Counted from the stretch's first letter, positions 1 through 6,283 are shown. The stretch: 8,495 nt of DNA from JAJQCI01 sp964388305 (GCA_964388305.1 CAYMAA010000076.1:1-8495); one strand, 5' to 3'. Numbers and translations: made by a program. The notes: a model not told the origin generated them from the letters alone.

Positions 1-2
1 AC

Positions 3-989
3 ACTGTAAACATAAAGAAAAATGAAAATGCAGGAACTAATTATTATATTCAGCGTCTGTATGCAGCCTTTGACGATAGCTATACCGCACCCGATAACTT
101 ATCAACCATCAGTCTTTATAAGTCATCCGATAATACTGAAAAGATAGGTGATTTCGAATATAAAGTAAGCAATAATGAACATTATTTTATTATAAACTTT
201 AATAGGAAAGAAAGCGTAGAACCAATATTAAAGGAGGGCGCATACTTTACAATAAGGCTTCAAAAAGACAGAGAAGCCGACAACACAAGCTTTTTGTCTA
301 TGCAGTTTCTTTATTCTGCTGAAGAAGACAGCGGTTCTACATTTATGAACTCCTTTAAAACCGCGTCTGCCGTAACAAACAAGGTTGAGGCTCAGGCTGT
401 ATGGCTGTATTTAAACTGCGAAAAGACAATAGACGAAGCCGACCCCACGCAGGATTTTCTGTTTAAGGTTATGAATTATACCGCTGATGTTGAAACCGAT
501 AATACAATTTATGCCGACATAAAGTGTACCGAGCAAGACGGAGCGTATGTTGGCAGCAGAATTGTGCAGACGGGAGAAAGGGGTTTTTATGATGTAACCG
601 AAACGGCTTGGGCAAACACGGACTATGACGTGAGCAAGGCTGTTTATAAGTCAAGGGATATTGACTTTGTAACAGGCGGAGAAGCCTATACCATAACCGG
701 TATTTCCGATAACGGCGTATATCTGCCAAGAGCTGAGTATAAGTCTACGGCGTTTCCTCTGTGGTCGGCTCTCACGGATAATGAGGAAATTGTTTATCCC
801 ACAATTTCCTGCAGGAACACCTTAAGCGAATACGCCTGGCTTTCAAGCCAAAGCAGTGTTGAAAACAGCTTTAGCTATACAGCCGCAGGTGATACAGCAT
901 CCGAAACGGAAAAGGAAAACCCGGTAACGACCGAGGCTGTTATTGCGGATGAAGCTGTTGTTATTAAAAAAGAGGACAGCGAGGAATAA
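3..989 (+). CDS. 3' part of an unrecognised, probably extracellular protein
   Basis: The frame is open from the window edge to the TAA at 987-989, giving 328 visible codons with no start or signal peptide in view, so the gene is cut at its 5' end. A TTG at 294 could be taken as a start, but the same frame stays open and protein-like upstream, so I treat it as internal. The sequence is rich in Asp, Glu, Thr, Ser, Tyr and Asn, contains few Cys, and looks beta-strand rich. Visible residues about 152-210 alternate hydrophobic and polar and include a YDVTETAW stretch. This recalls the GxYxVTE strand of CnaB/prealbumin-like domains in Gram-positive surface proteins, which is only a weak resemblance. 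The C-terminus is an acidic tail with no LPxTG motif and no membrane anchor. I do not recognise the protein. A terminator follows at once, so it is the last gene of its own unit. Confidence 0.75.
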   Translation, partial: TVNIKKNENAGTNYYIQRLYAAFDDSYTAPDNLSTISLYKSSDNTEKIGDFEYKVSNNEHYFIINFNRKESVEPILKEGAYFTIRLQKDREADNTSFLSMQFLYSAEEDSGSTFMNSFKTASAVTNKVEAQAVWLYLNCEKTIDEADPTQDFLFKVMNYTADVETDNTIYADIKCTEQDGAYVGSRIVQTGERGFYDVTETAWANTDYDVSKAVYKSRDIDFVTGGEAYTITGISDNGVYLPRAEYKSTAFPLWSALTDNEEIVYPTISCRNTLSEYAWLSSQSSVENSFSYTAAGDTASETEKENPVTTEAVIADEAVVIKKEDSEE

Positions 990-996
990 AGCATTG

Positions 997-1033
997 CCGC
1001 AGATGTAATAATGACTGCATCTGCGGTTTTGTA
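997..1033 (+). terminator. Intrinsic terminator after the first gene
   Basis: A perfect 9-bp stem (997-1005 with 1018-1026) encloses a 12-nt loop and is followed by TTTTG and further T-rich sequence. It starts 8 nt after the stop codon. It separates the upstream gene from the metNIQ operon. Confidence 0.8.
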
Positions 1034-1107
1034 TTTGTATAAGATAATGCCTGATATTGGCTATGAGGTATAGGAAAAAGCTATAACGAGGTATAAATTT
1101 CATATAT

Positions 1108-1136
1108 TTGACAATAAGTATTTACTATGATAATAT
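1108..1136 (+). promoter_or_regulatory. Sigma-A type promoter for the metNIQ-opine dehydrogenase operon
   Basis: A perfect -35 TTGACA (1108-1113) lies 17 bp before TAATAT (1131-1136), which is preceded by TGA and so fits an extended -10. GATAAT at 1129-1134 (15-bp spacer) is an alternative -10. Transcription would start near 1143, giving a leader of about 145 nt before metN. The exact -10 is uncertain, but the consensus -35 and the position after a terminator support a promoter here. Confidence 0.65.
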
Positions 1137-1142
1137 GTTTAA

Positions 1143-1277
1143 ATCAAAGAGAGTTATAGATTATTTCTATAATTAAGCCGATTGTTATATAAAATATCAG
1201 GCGAAGAAGGCTTAAATTAATAAAAAACAAGCCGGTACTTACGGCAGGAGATATTAAACAGTAAATTCGGAAAGAAA
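1143..1277 (+). promoter_or_regulatory. Structured 5' leader of metN, class unknown
   Basis: The leader contains segments that can pair in mutually exclusive ways. TTAAGCC (1173-1179) pairs with GGCTTAA (1209-1215). GGCTT (1209-1213) can instead pair with AAGCC (1229-1233). GCCG (1231-1234, also present at 1177-1180) can pair with CGGC (1242-1245). No U-tailed terminator lies in the leader, so any control would be translational, by RNA stability or by a bound protein. I looked for the SAM-I (S-box) core and the T-box AGGGTGG motif, which are common before clostridial methionine genes, and found neither. A regulatory function is inference from the pairings. Confidence 0.3.
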
Positions 1278-1287
1278 GAGGACATAT

Positions 1288-2295
1288 ATGAGTGCAGAAA
1301 GTATTATACGCTTAGAACACGTTAATAAGGAGTTTTCCTCAAAGGGTACAGGTATTGTGGCGGTTAAGGACGTCAGCTTAGCTGTTGAAAAGGGGGAAAT
1401 TTTCGGAATTATTGGCTTTTCGGGAGCGGGAAAGTCTACCCTTGTAAGGTGCATCAATTTATTGGAGCGGCCTACGGGAGGGGCGGTATATTTTGGCAGC
1501 AGAAATATAATGGAGCTTAAATATGCGGAGCTGAGAAGGGTTCGGCAGAAAATGGGAATGATTTTTCAGCAGTTCAATTTATTGGAGCAAAGAAATGTTA
1601 TAGACAATATTTGTTACCCGTTGGAAATTTCCGGAATGAAAAAATCACAGCAGAGAATAAGAGCTAAAGAGCTGCTGGAGCTGGTGGATTTAAAGGACAA
1701 GGAAAAGGCTTACCCTGCGCAGCTTTCGGGCGGACAGAAGCAAAGAGTGGCTATTGCAAGGGCGTTGGCAACAAACCCCGAGGTTTTGCTGTGTGATGAA
1801 GCAACAAGCGCCTTAGACCCTATTACAACAAGATCCATATTGGAGCTGCTTGGTAAAATTAATCATACATACGGCGTTACGGTAGTTATTATTACCCACG
1901 AAATGAGGGTTGCGGAGCAAATTTGCGACAGGATAGCCGTTATGAGCGGCGGAGAGATTGTTGAAATGGGAAATGTCAGGGACGTTTTCTTAAATCCGAA
2001 GTCCGAAACGGCAAGGAAGCTTATTTTGCCCGATAATCAGACAGATGAAAGGGGATACGGAAAGAGGGTTGTAAGAATTGCCTTTGACGGGCAGTCATCT
2101 TCCGACCCGATTATTTCCGAAATGACGATATATTGCAATGATAAGATTAATATTCTCGGAGCGAACACGGAAAACATAGGCGGAAAGGCTTACGGACAGA
2201 TGCTGATTGAACGGCCGAAGAGCGAGGAAACATATAATAAAATGAAGGAATTTCTTAAATACAAGAAGCTTTATTTTGAAGAAAGAGGGGAATGA
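1288..2295 (+). CDS. metN: Methionine ABC importer ATPase MetN
   Basis: This is the cytoplasmic ATPase of a methionine-type importer (MetNIQ) and would drive uptake through the next two gene products. All ABC motifs are present: Walker A GFSGAGKST (43-51), Q-loop FQQF with Q94, signature LSGGQKQR (146-153), Walker B ending in DE (D170, E171), and switch H204. Residues about 262-335 form the C-terminal NIL domain and include the KINILGAN stretch. In known MetN proteins this domain binds cytoplasmic methionine and shuts the transporter (trans-inhibition). Its presence separates MetN from the polar amino-acid ATPases, and 335 aa is a normal length. The ATG at 1288 is preceded by AGAGGA at 1277-1282, 5 nt away. 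It is the first gene of the operon, and its stop TGA (2293-2295) overlaps an ATG at 2292. The NIL domain makes the call firm. The true substrate could still be a methionine relative, given the enzymes downstream. Confidence 0.93.
   Translation: MSAESIIRLEHVNKEFSSKGTGIVAVKDVSLAVEKGEIFGIIGFSGAGKSTLVRCINLLERPTGGAVYFGSRNIMELKYAELRRVRQKMGMIFQQFNLLEQRNVIDNICYPLEISGMKKSQQRIRAKELLELVDLKDKEKAYPAQLSGGQKQRVAIARALATNPEVLLCDEATSALDPITTRSILELLGKINHTYGVTVVIITHEMRVAEQICDRIAVMSGGEIVEMGNVRDVFLNPKSETARKLILPDNQTDERGYGKRVVRIAFDGQSSSDPIISEMTIYCNDKINILGANTENIGGKAYGQMLIERPKSEETYNKMKEFLKYKKLYFEERGE
2284..2290 (+). promoter_or_regulatory. Ribosome binding site that decides the metI start
   Basis: AGAGGGG lies at the 3' end of metN. 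It is 1 nt from the ATG at 2292 but 7 nt from the in-frame ATG at 2298, so 2298 is the better start. The 2292 start would give the classical ATGA overlap and two extra residues. Confidence 0.6.
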
Positions 2296-2297
2296 GC

Positions 2298-2957
2298 ATG
2301 AGTCAGGCAATGATAGGACTGTTGGGAAAGGGAATTGTGGAAACGCTGTATATGGTTCTGGTTTCTTCCATAATTGCTTATATTATAGGTATTCCCCTTG
2401 GGGTTTTGGTATATGTTACCGATACCAACGGTATTTGTAAAAACAAAGCTGTTAATTTGGTTATAGGCTGTGTTATAAACATTATAAGGTCAGTACCCTT
2501 TTTGATTTTGCTTGTGGCTATTTTGCCCGTTACAAGAAAAATTGTGGGAACAACAATAGGCTCTACGGCAACCATAGTTCCTCTTGTTTTTGCGGCGGCG
2601 CCTTATGTGGCAAGAATGGTGGAATCCTCATTAAAGGAGGTAAACCAGGGTGTTATAGAAGCGGCGCAGGCAATGGGGTCATCTGTTTTTCAAATAATTT
2701 ACAAGGTGCTTTTGCCGGAAGCAAAGCCGTCCTTGCTGGTTGGACTTACAATTTCCATAGCAACCATTTTAGGATATGCCGCAATGGCAGGGTTTGTTGG
2801 CGGAGGCGGCTTGGGAGCTATTGCCATCAATTACGGATATTACCGATATGACACTGATACGATGCTTATTACAGTAATTTTGCTGGTGGTTATCGTTCAA
2901 ATTTTTCAAGAGGGAGGTTTATGGCTGGTAAATCGTATTGACAAAAGAATAAGATAA
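2298..2957 (+). CDS. metI: Methionine ABC importer permease MetI
   Basis: This is the membrane subunit of the MetNIQ importer, which works as a dimer and couples to MetN through a cytoplasmic loop. The product is 219 aa from ATG 2298, or 221 aa from ATG 2292, the usual length for MetI. It shows about five hydrophobic segments, near residues 18-42, 54-80, 88-108, 148-175 and 190-206 (numbered from 2292). The permease EAA loop is clear: EAAQAMGSS at 123-131, followed by the LLPEAKPSLL stretch. A glycine-rich GFVGGGGLG (167-175) near the C-terminal segment is typical of this family. The gene is translationally coupled to metN and lies 44 bp before metQ. Nothing suggests a break or frameshift. 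The start codon is the only real uncertainty. Confidence 0.92.
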   Translation: MSQAMIGLLGKGIVETLYMVLVSSIIAYIIGIPLGVLVYVTDTNGICKNKAVNLVIGCVINIIRSVPFLILLVAILPVTRKIVGTTIGSTATIVPLVFAAAPYVARMVESSLKEVNQGVIEAAQAMGSSVFQIIYKVLLPEAKPSLLVGLTISIATILGYAAMAGFVGGGGLGAIAINYGYYRYDTDTMLITVILLVVIVQIFQEGGLWLVNRIDKRIR

Positions 2958-3001
2958 ATATAAAATATTAATAACAAATAATATAAAAAGGAGATTAAAA
3001 T

Positions 3002-3874
3002 ATGAAAAGGAAAATATTATCATTAACATTAGCCGCAGGTTTGGTTTTAGGACTTTTTACAGGCTGCGCTCAAACCTCCGATACAGCCTTGGAGGATACT
3101 TCCTCCGAAGCCGCAAGCGAAGCAGGCTCAGGCGAAACGGAGCAAAAGGAGCTTGAAACAATTAAGGTGGGCGCCTGTGTTACACCTCATGCCGAGGTTT
3201 TGAACGTAATAAAGGACGATCTTGCCGCTGAGGGGTACGATCTTCAGATTGTGGAATATAACGATTATGTTCTTCCCAATACAGCATTGGAAAGCGGAGA
3301 TCTGGACGCAAACTATTTTCAGCATAAGCCTTATTTAGACGATTTTAACGCTGAAAACGGAACACACATTGTTGCCGTTGCAAATGTACACTTTGAGCCT
3401 TTGGGAATTTACGCAGGCAAAACATCAAGCATTGATGATTTGAAAGAGGGAGCAGAGGTTGCGGTTCCCAACGATACAACAAACGAAGCGAGAGCATTGC
3501 TTTTGCTGGAGCAGGAGGGTCTTATTAAGCTTAAAGCCGATGCGGGACTTCAGGCAACGGCTTTGGATATTGAAGAAAATCCTTTAAATCTTAAAATTAA
3601 CGAGCTTGAAGCGGCACAGGTTGCAAGAGCCATTAATGATGTTGATATTGCTTGTGTAAACGGAAATTATGCCATAGAAGCGGGACTTGGAGATGCCATT
3701 GCTTTGGAATCCGCCCAGTCTGAGGCTGCCGAAACCTACGCAAACATAATTGCCGTAAGAGAGGGCGATGAGGAAACCGATAAGACAAAGGCGCTTGTTA
3801 AGGCTGTTCAGTCCGATAAGGTTAGAGATTTTATTAATGAAAATTATCAGGGCGCAGTTGTTCCCGTATTCTGA
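3002..3874 (+). CDS. metQ: MetQ/NlpA-family substrate-binding lipoprotein
   Basis: This is the extracytoplasmic binding protein that delivers substrate to MetNI, anchored to the membrane by a lipidated cysteine. The signal peptide has a basic start (MKRK), a hydrophobic core and a lipobox ending F-T-G-C22. A Ser/Glu/Ala-rich linker (about 23-50) follows, then the NlpA fold (about 52-290). Family motifs are in order: ACVTPHAEVL (58-67), YNDYVLPNTAL (86-96), NYFQHKPYLD (104-113), PNDTTNEARALLLL (156-169), and VNGNYAIEAGL (219-229). These match well-studied methionine-binding MetQ proteins closely, so methionine is the default ligand. The family also binds D-methionine and other small amino acids, and the opine and racemase genes downstream leave an unusual ligand open. 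The start is supported by AAGGAG at 2988-2993, 8 nt upstream. Confidence 0.92.
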   Translation: MKRKILSLTLAAGLVLGLFTGCAQTSDTALEDTSSEAASEAGSGETEQKELETIKVGACVTPHAEVLNVIKDDLAAEGYDLQIVEYNDYVLPNTALESGDLDANYFQHKPYLDDFNAENGTHIVAVANVHFEPLGIYAGKTSSIDDLKEGAEVAVPNDTTNEARALLLLEQEGLIKLKADAGLQATALDIEENPLNLKINELEAAQVARAINDVDIACVNGNYAIEAGLGDAIALESAQSEAAETYANIIAVREGDEETDKTKALVKAVQSDKVRDFINENYQGAVVPVF

Positions 3875-3932
3875 TAAAATTATAAAAGTACAATTTTTAA
3901 GGAAACAAATATAAATATAAACATAAAACATA

Positions 3933-3965
3933 GCGGAGTTTGCACTTATGCGGTGCAAACTCTGC
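3933..3965 (+). other. Large intercistronic hairpin without a U-tract
   Basis: A 13-bp stem (3933-3945 with 3953-3965, one G-T wobble at 3935/3963) encloses a 7-nt loop. It sits between the metQ stop and the ribosome binding site of the dehydrogenase gene. The downstream sequence is GTAATTTAAC, without a run of T, so it is not a standard terminator. It may protect the 3' end of the metNIQ part of the message, mark a processing site, or lower readthrough. The pairing is seen directly; the role is inferred. Confidence 0.6.
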
Positions 3966-3987
3966 GTAATTTAACAGGAGGGGAATT

Positions 3988-5208
3988 ATGTTTAATTTAA
4001 AGGAACTGAAGGAAGCGCCTGTTGCTGTTTTAGGCGGAGGCGCAGTAGGAAAAACCGTTGCTGCCGACTGTGTGCTGGGCGGAAACAAGGTACACCTTTT
4101 TGACATGGAGCCGTATGCGAAAACAAGCCTGAGCGGACTTGAAAAAACAGGCATTACATTAACGGGAAATCCTAAAAACAAATATGGATTTAAGCGTTTG
4201 GGAACAGCTCACTTTGATTTAATTACAACCGATTTGGCAGAATGTGTTAAGGGTTGTAAGCTGATTATAGTAGCTGTTCCTTCTGTTGCGCATAATGTTT
4301 TTTTTGACGAATTGGCTCCGCTTTTGGAGGACGGTATGATTGTTCATATCATTCCCGATAATTACGGCTCTTTAAAGCTGAGAAAAAAGCTGAGAGAGCT
4401 TAATATTAACAAAAAGGTTATTATAGGCGGCTGGTCAAGCGCACCCTACGGAACAAGAGTTGAAACAGAGGGCGGCGTTATGACATCTGAATGTTGGCTT
4501 GTTTACCGTGCGATTACTCTGCGTGGGGCGGCTCTTCCATCTTCTGATCAAAAGGAATTTTTGGAAAGCTCCAAGGCGCTCGGCTGTTTTGACTCCATAA
4601 CTCAGGGGGACGGCTATACATCGGGCAACACTGTTATGGATATTGGCTTCAGCAACGTAAATCCTGTTTTGCATTGTCCCGGAACACTTCTTGGTGTTGG
4701 CGTTATGGAAAACTGGGGCAGGATTTTTGGCGGAAACGATAAATATACATACTCTATTTACAGCCATGCCTACTGTGAGTCTATTGCGGAGGTGCAGTAT
4801 GCCTTTTATAAGGAAGAGGTTGCATTGGCTGAAGCAATGGGAGTCGGTATTCAGTATTTTCCAAAGAAAAACTTCCTTTCAAGAACAAGCATTTTAGGGC
4901 CTGAATATATGGGAGATGACTGTATTGTGCCTTTTGATGAACAGTGGGCAACAGGCTTTGGTACAGGGCCGTTTACAATTAAAAACCGTTACATAACGGA
5001 GGATATTCCCGTTGGGTGTCATATTTATCACGAGCTTGGCAAAAAGTACGGCATTGAAACACCTGTTATTGACAGTATGATTACTCTTGCTTCCGCTATG
5101 ATAGGGCAGGACTTTTACAAGACAGGATTAAAGCTTGAGGATTTGGGAATAGGACATTTGGATAAGGACGCGCTTCTGGCATATTTGAACGAAGGGATTT
5201 ATGTATGA
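3988..5208 (+). CDS. Opine dehydrogenase (octopine/nopaline dehydrogenase family)
   Basis: Enzymes of this family reversibly join the amino group of an amino acid to a 2-oxo acid using NAD(P)H, giving an N-(carboxyalkyl) amino acid (opine), and can run backwards to break opines down. The N-terminal Rossmann domain has GGGAVG at 16-21, with D39 at the end of the second strand, which suggests NADH over NADPH. The all-helical C-terminal domain carries NPVLH (H229) and RYITED (R334, D339). In scallop octopine dehydrogenase the active-site residues are H212, R324 and D329. The five-residue spacing of the last two is kept here, so the enzyme should be active. The length of 406 aa is normal. The start is set by a strong AGGAGGGG (3976-3983), 4 nt upstream. 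It shares an ATGA overlap with the racemase-like gene. The family is clear; the amino acid, the oxo acid and the physiological direction cannot be read from the sequence. Confidence 0.88.
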   Translation: MFNLKELKEAPVAVLGGGAVGKTVAADCVLGGNKVHLFDMEPYAKTSLSGLEKTGITLTGNPKNKYGFKRLGTAHFDLITTDLAECVKGCKLIIVAVPSVAHNVFFDELAPLLEDGMIVHIIPDNYGSLKLRKKLRELNINKKVIIGGWSSAPYGTRVETEGGVMTSECWLVYRAITLRGAALPSSDQKEFLESSKALGCFDSITQGDGYTSGNTVMDIGFSNVNPVLHCPGTLLGVGVMENWGRIFGGNDKYTYSIYSHAYCESIAEVQYAFYKEEVALAEAMGVGIQYFPKKNFLSRTSILGPEYMGDDCIVPFDEQWATGFGTGPFTIKNRYITEDIPVGCHIYHELGKKYGIETPVIDSMITLASAMIGQDFYKTGLKLEDLGIGHLDKDALLAYLNEGIYV

Positions 5209-5966
5209 CATGGCAAAAAAGATTGGAAAACAAGAGAGATTTAAGCGGAGTTTTTGAACCCTCGGCTCATTATACCGCAGGCTTTCCCGTCGGGATAATT
5301 GCGGTAGACCTGCTTTATCCAAAAATGCCGGGGAACGTAGCAAACGCAACAACCTATCCCTTTCCCGTATTGTATAAAAAGGTTTCCTTTGAGATTGAAC
5401 GGCTTTTTGAAGGTGATTGCGGGCTGGAAGAGGAAATTGTGAATGCCGCAAAGGAGCTTGAAAGCGAGGGAGTCAGGGCAATAGTAGGAGCTTGCGGATA
5501 TTTTGTCCATTTTCAAAGGGCGGTTGCCGAAGCGGTTAATGTGCCTGTTTTCCTTTCAAGCCTGTGTCAGCTTCCGATGATAAAGCTCTCCGTTAGCGAA
5601 AAAAAGAACATTTTAATTTTAGCGGCAAGCGGAGAGCATATTGATGAAAAGGCGCTTTCTGTTGTCGGCGTTGATAATGAGCGTATTATTGTGAGAGATA
5701 TTGGCTCTTTGCCTGCTTTTTCTCCAATTCGTTACGGCAAAAAAGCGTTGGATAACGGAAAGCTTACGGAGGAACTGTGCAGGGTTGTTACTGAGGAGCT
5801 TAACAAAAACCCAAATGTGGGAGCAATTTTGCTTGAATGCAGTGACCTGCCGCCTTACGCAAGCGCAATTCAGTCTGTTTGCGGACTGCCCGTGTTTGAT
5901 TTTAACACTATGATAGATTTAATTTATCATTCTGTTGTACAAAAAACGTATTACGGCTATTTATAG
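5205..5966 (+). CDS. Aspartate/glutamate racemase-family protein
   Basis: This is a cytosolic, cofactor-independent enzyme of the Asp/Glu/hydantoin racemase superfamily, which inverts the alpha carbon with two cysteines acting as acid and base. Both are present in good context: C97 in GACGYF (95-100) and C212 in LLECSDLPPYA (209-219). The length of 253 aa fits the family. The substrate is not predictable, since members act on Asp, Glu, hydantoins or other amino acids, and some related enzymes are decarboxylases or isomerases. Its ATG lies inside the ATGA overlap with the dehydrogenase stop, and GAAGGGA (5191-5197) lies 7 nt upstream, so the two proteins should be made together. A strong terminator follows 14 nt after the stop, making this the last gene of the operon. 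By context it would interconvert D and L forms of the amino acid used or released by the opine dehydrogenase; that is inference. Confidence 0.85.
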   Translation: MTWQKRLENKRDLSGVFEPSAHYTAGFPVGIIAVDLLYPKMPGNVANATTYPFPVLYKKVSFEIERLFEGDCGLEEEIVNAAKELESEGVRAIVGACGYFVHFQRAVAEAVNVPVFLSSLCQLPMIKLSVSEKKNILILAASGEHIDEKALSVVGVDNERIIVRDIGSLPAFSPIRYGKKALDNGKLTEELCRVVTEELNKNPNVGAILLECSDLPPYASAIQSVCGLPVFDFNTMIDLIYHSVVQKTYYGYL

Positions 5967-5980
5967 ATTTTGCATCCTTT

Positions 5981-6024
5981 AAAGCAAGTCCTCTGTTTTT
6001 TAGCAGGGGATTTGCTTTGTTTTA
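5981..6024 (+). terminator. Intrinsic terminator of the metNIQ-opine operon
   Basis: A 15-bp stem with two G-T wobbles (5981-5995 with 6004-6018) encloses an 8-nt loop and is followed by GTTTTATT. It begins 14 nt after the racemase-like stop codon, and no promoter-like element precedes it, so it closes the five-gene unit. Confidence 0.85.
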
Positions 6025-6092
6025 TTGGCTTCTATTGTGAATTTTATATATTTTATGTTTTAAATAATATAAAAATTGATAAAAAAATACCA

Positions 6093-6121
6093 TTGACTTT
6101 TATTTAGCGCAGTATTATACT
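6093..6121 (+). promoter_or_regulatory. Sigma-A type promoter for the amino-acid importer operon
   Basis: TTGACT (6093-6098) and TATACT (6116-6121) are 17 bp apart. An A-rich stretch just upstream (6071-6090) may act as an UP element. Transcription would start near 6128, leaving a leader of about 160 nt before the binding-protein gene. Confidence 0.75.
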
Positions 6122-6127
6122 TTAAAT

Positions 6128-6246
6128 AGTTTGGAAGAGCTCTCAAACATTATAAAATTGGTTATTACAGATATAACTGTTAATATGTATGTCTTTTTAA
6201 GCAAGGGTGCTTGTTTACTTAATTTAAGTAAATAAGCGCTTTTTTA
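6128..6246 (+). promoter_or_regulatory. Attenuator-type leader upstream of the amino-acid importer
   Basis: The leader begins with a small hairpin (GTTTG 6129-6133 with CAAAC 6144-6148). A second weak one follows (ATTACAG with CTGTTAAT, about 6164-6184, one bulge). Then AAGCA (6200-6204) can pair with TGCTT (6209-6213). That last pairing uses the left arm of the terminator at 6208-6246, so the two cannot form together. This is the layout of a terminator/antiterminator switch placed between promoter and gene. I do not recognise a named riboswitch, and there is no T-box AGGGTGG motif. The ligand or trigger is unknown; an amino acid would be logical for this operon. Confidence 0.5.
6208..6246 (+). 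terminator. Leader terminator (attenuator) before the importer operon
   Basis: A 14-bp stem with two G-T wobbles (6208-6221 with 6227-6240) and a 5-nt loop is followed at once by TTTTTA. It lies downstream of the promoter at 6093-6121 and upstream of the gene at 6289, with no gene in between to terminate. It therefore most likely controls readthrough into the importer genes. Confidence 0.75.
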
Positions 6247-6277
6247 TGTTTATATGACTGTTTATATGAAAGGCTAC

Positions 6278-6283
6278 GGTGAT
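6278..6283 (+). promoter_or_regulatory. Unusual ribosome binding site of the binding-protein gene
   Basis: GGTGAT matches the downstream part of the extended Shine-Dalgarno (AGGAGGTGAT) and lies 5 nt from the ATG at 6289. AAGG at 6269-6272 is too far away to serve. This differs from the AGGAG-type sites of several other genes here. Confidence 0.45.

Noticed and set aside
294..989. TTG at 294 as the start of the first gene
   Set aside because: The frame is open and protein-like back to position 3, and there is no ribosome binding site before 294, so the gene is cut by the window edge.
1135..1176. 13-codon ORF at the metN promoter
   Set aside because: Its ATG overlaps the -10 element, so it would not be transcribed from this promoter, and it has no ribosome binding site.
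1143..1287. SAM-I (S-box) or T-box riboswitch before metN
   Set aside because: A short ATCAAAGAGAG stretch near 1143 recalls the start of an S-box, but the conserved core does not follow, and no AGGGTGG T-box motif or U-tailed terminator is present.
3584..3958. Minus-strand ORF opposite metQ
   Set aside because: It lies opposite a well-supported gene, its product resembles no family, and it has no ribosome binding site or promoter. The same holds for the other minus-strand frames, including those at 4435-4767 and 6997-7503.
1288..5966. Staphylopine/pseudopaline-type metallophore cluster
   Set aside because: The racemase and opine dehydrogenase fit, but no nicotianamine synthase-like gene, exporter or metal-type importer is present in the window.
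6040..6077. AT-rich inverted repeat upstream of the second promoter
   Set aside because: AATTTTATAT and ATATAAAAATT pair only imperfectly and are expected by chance in DNA this AT-rich.
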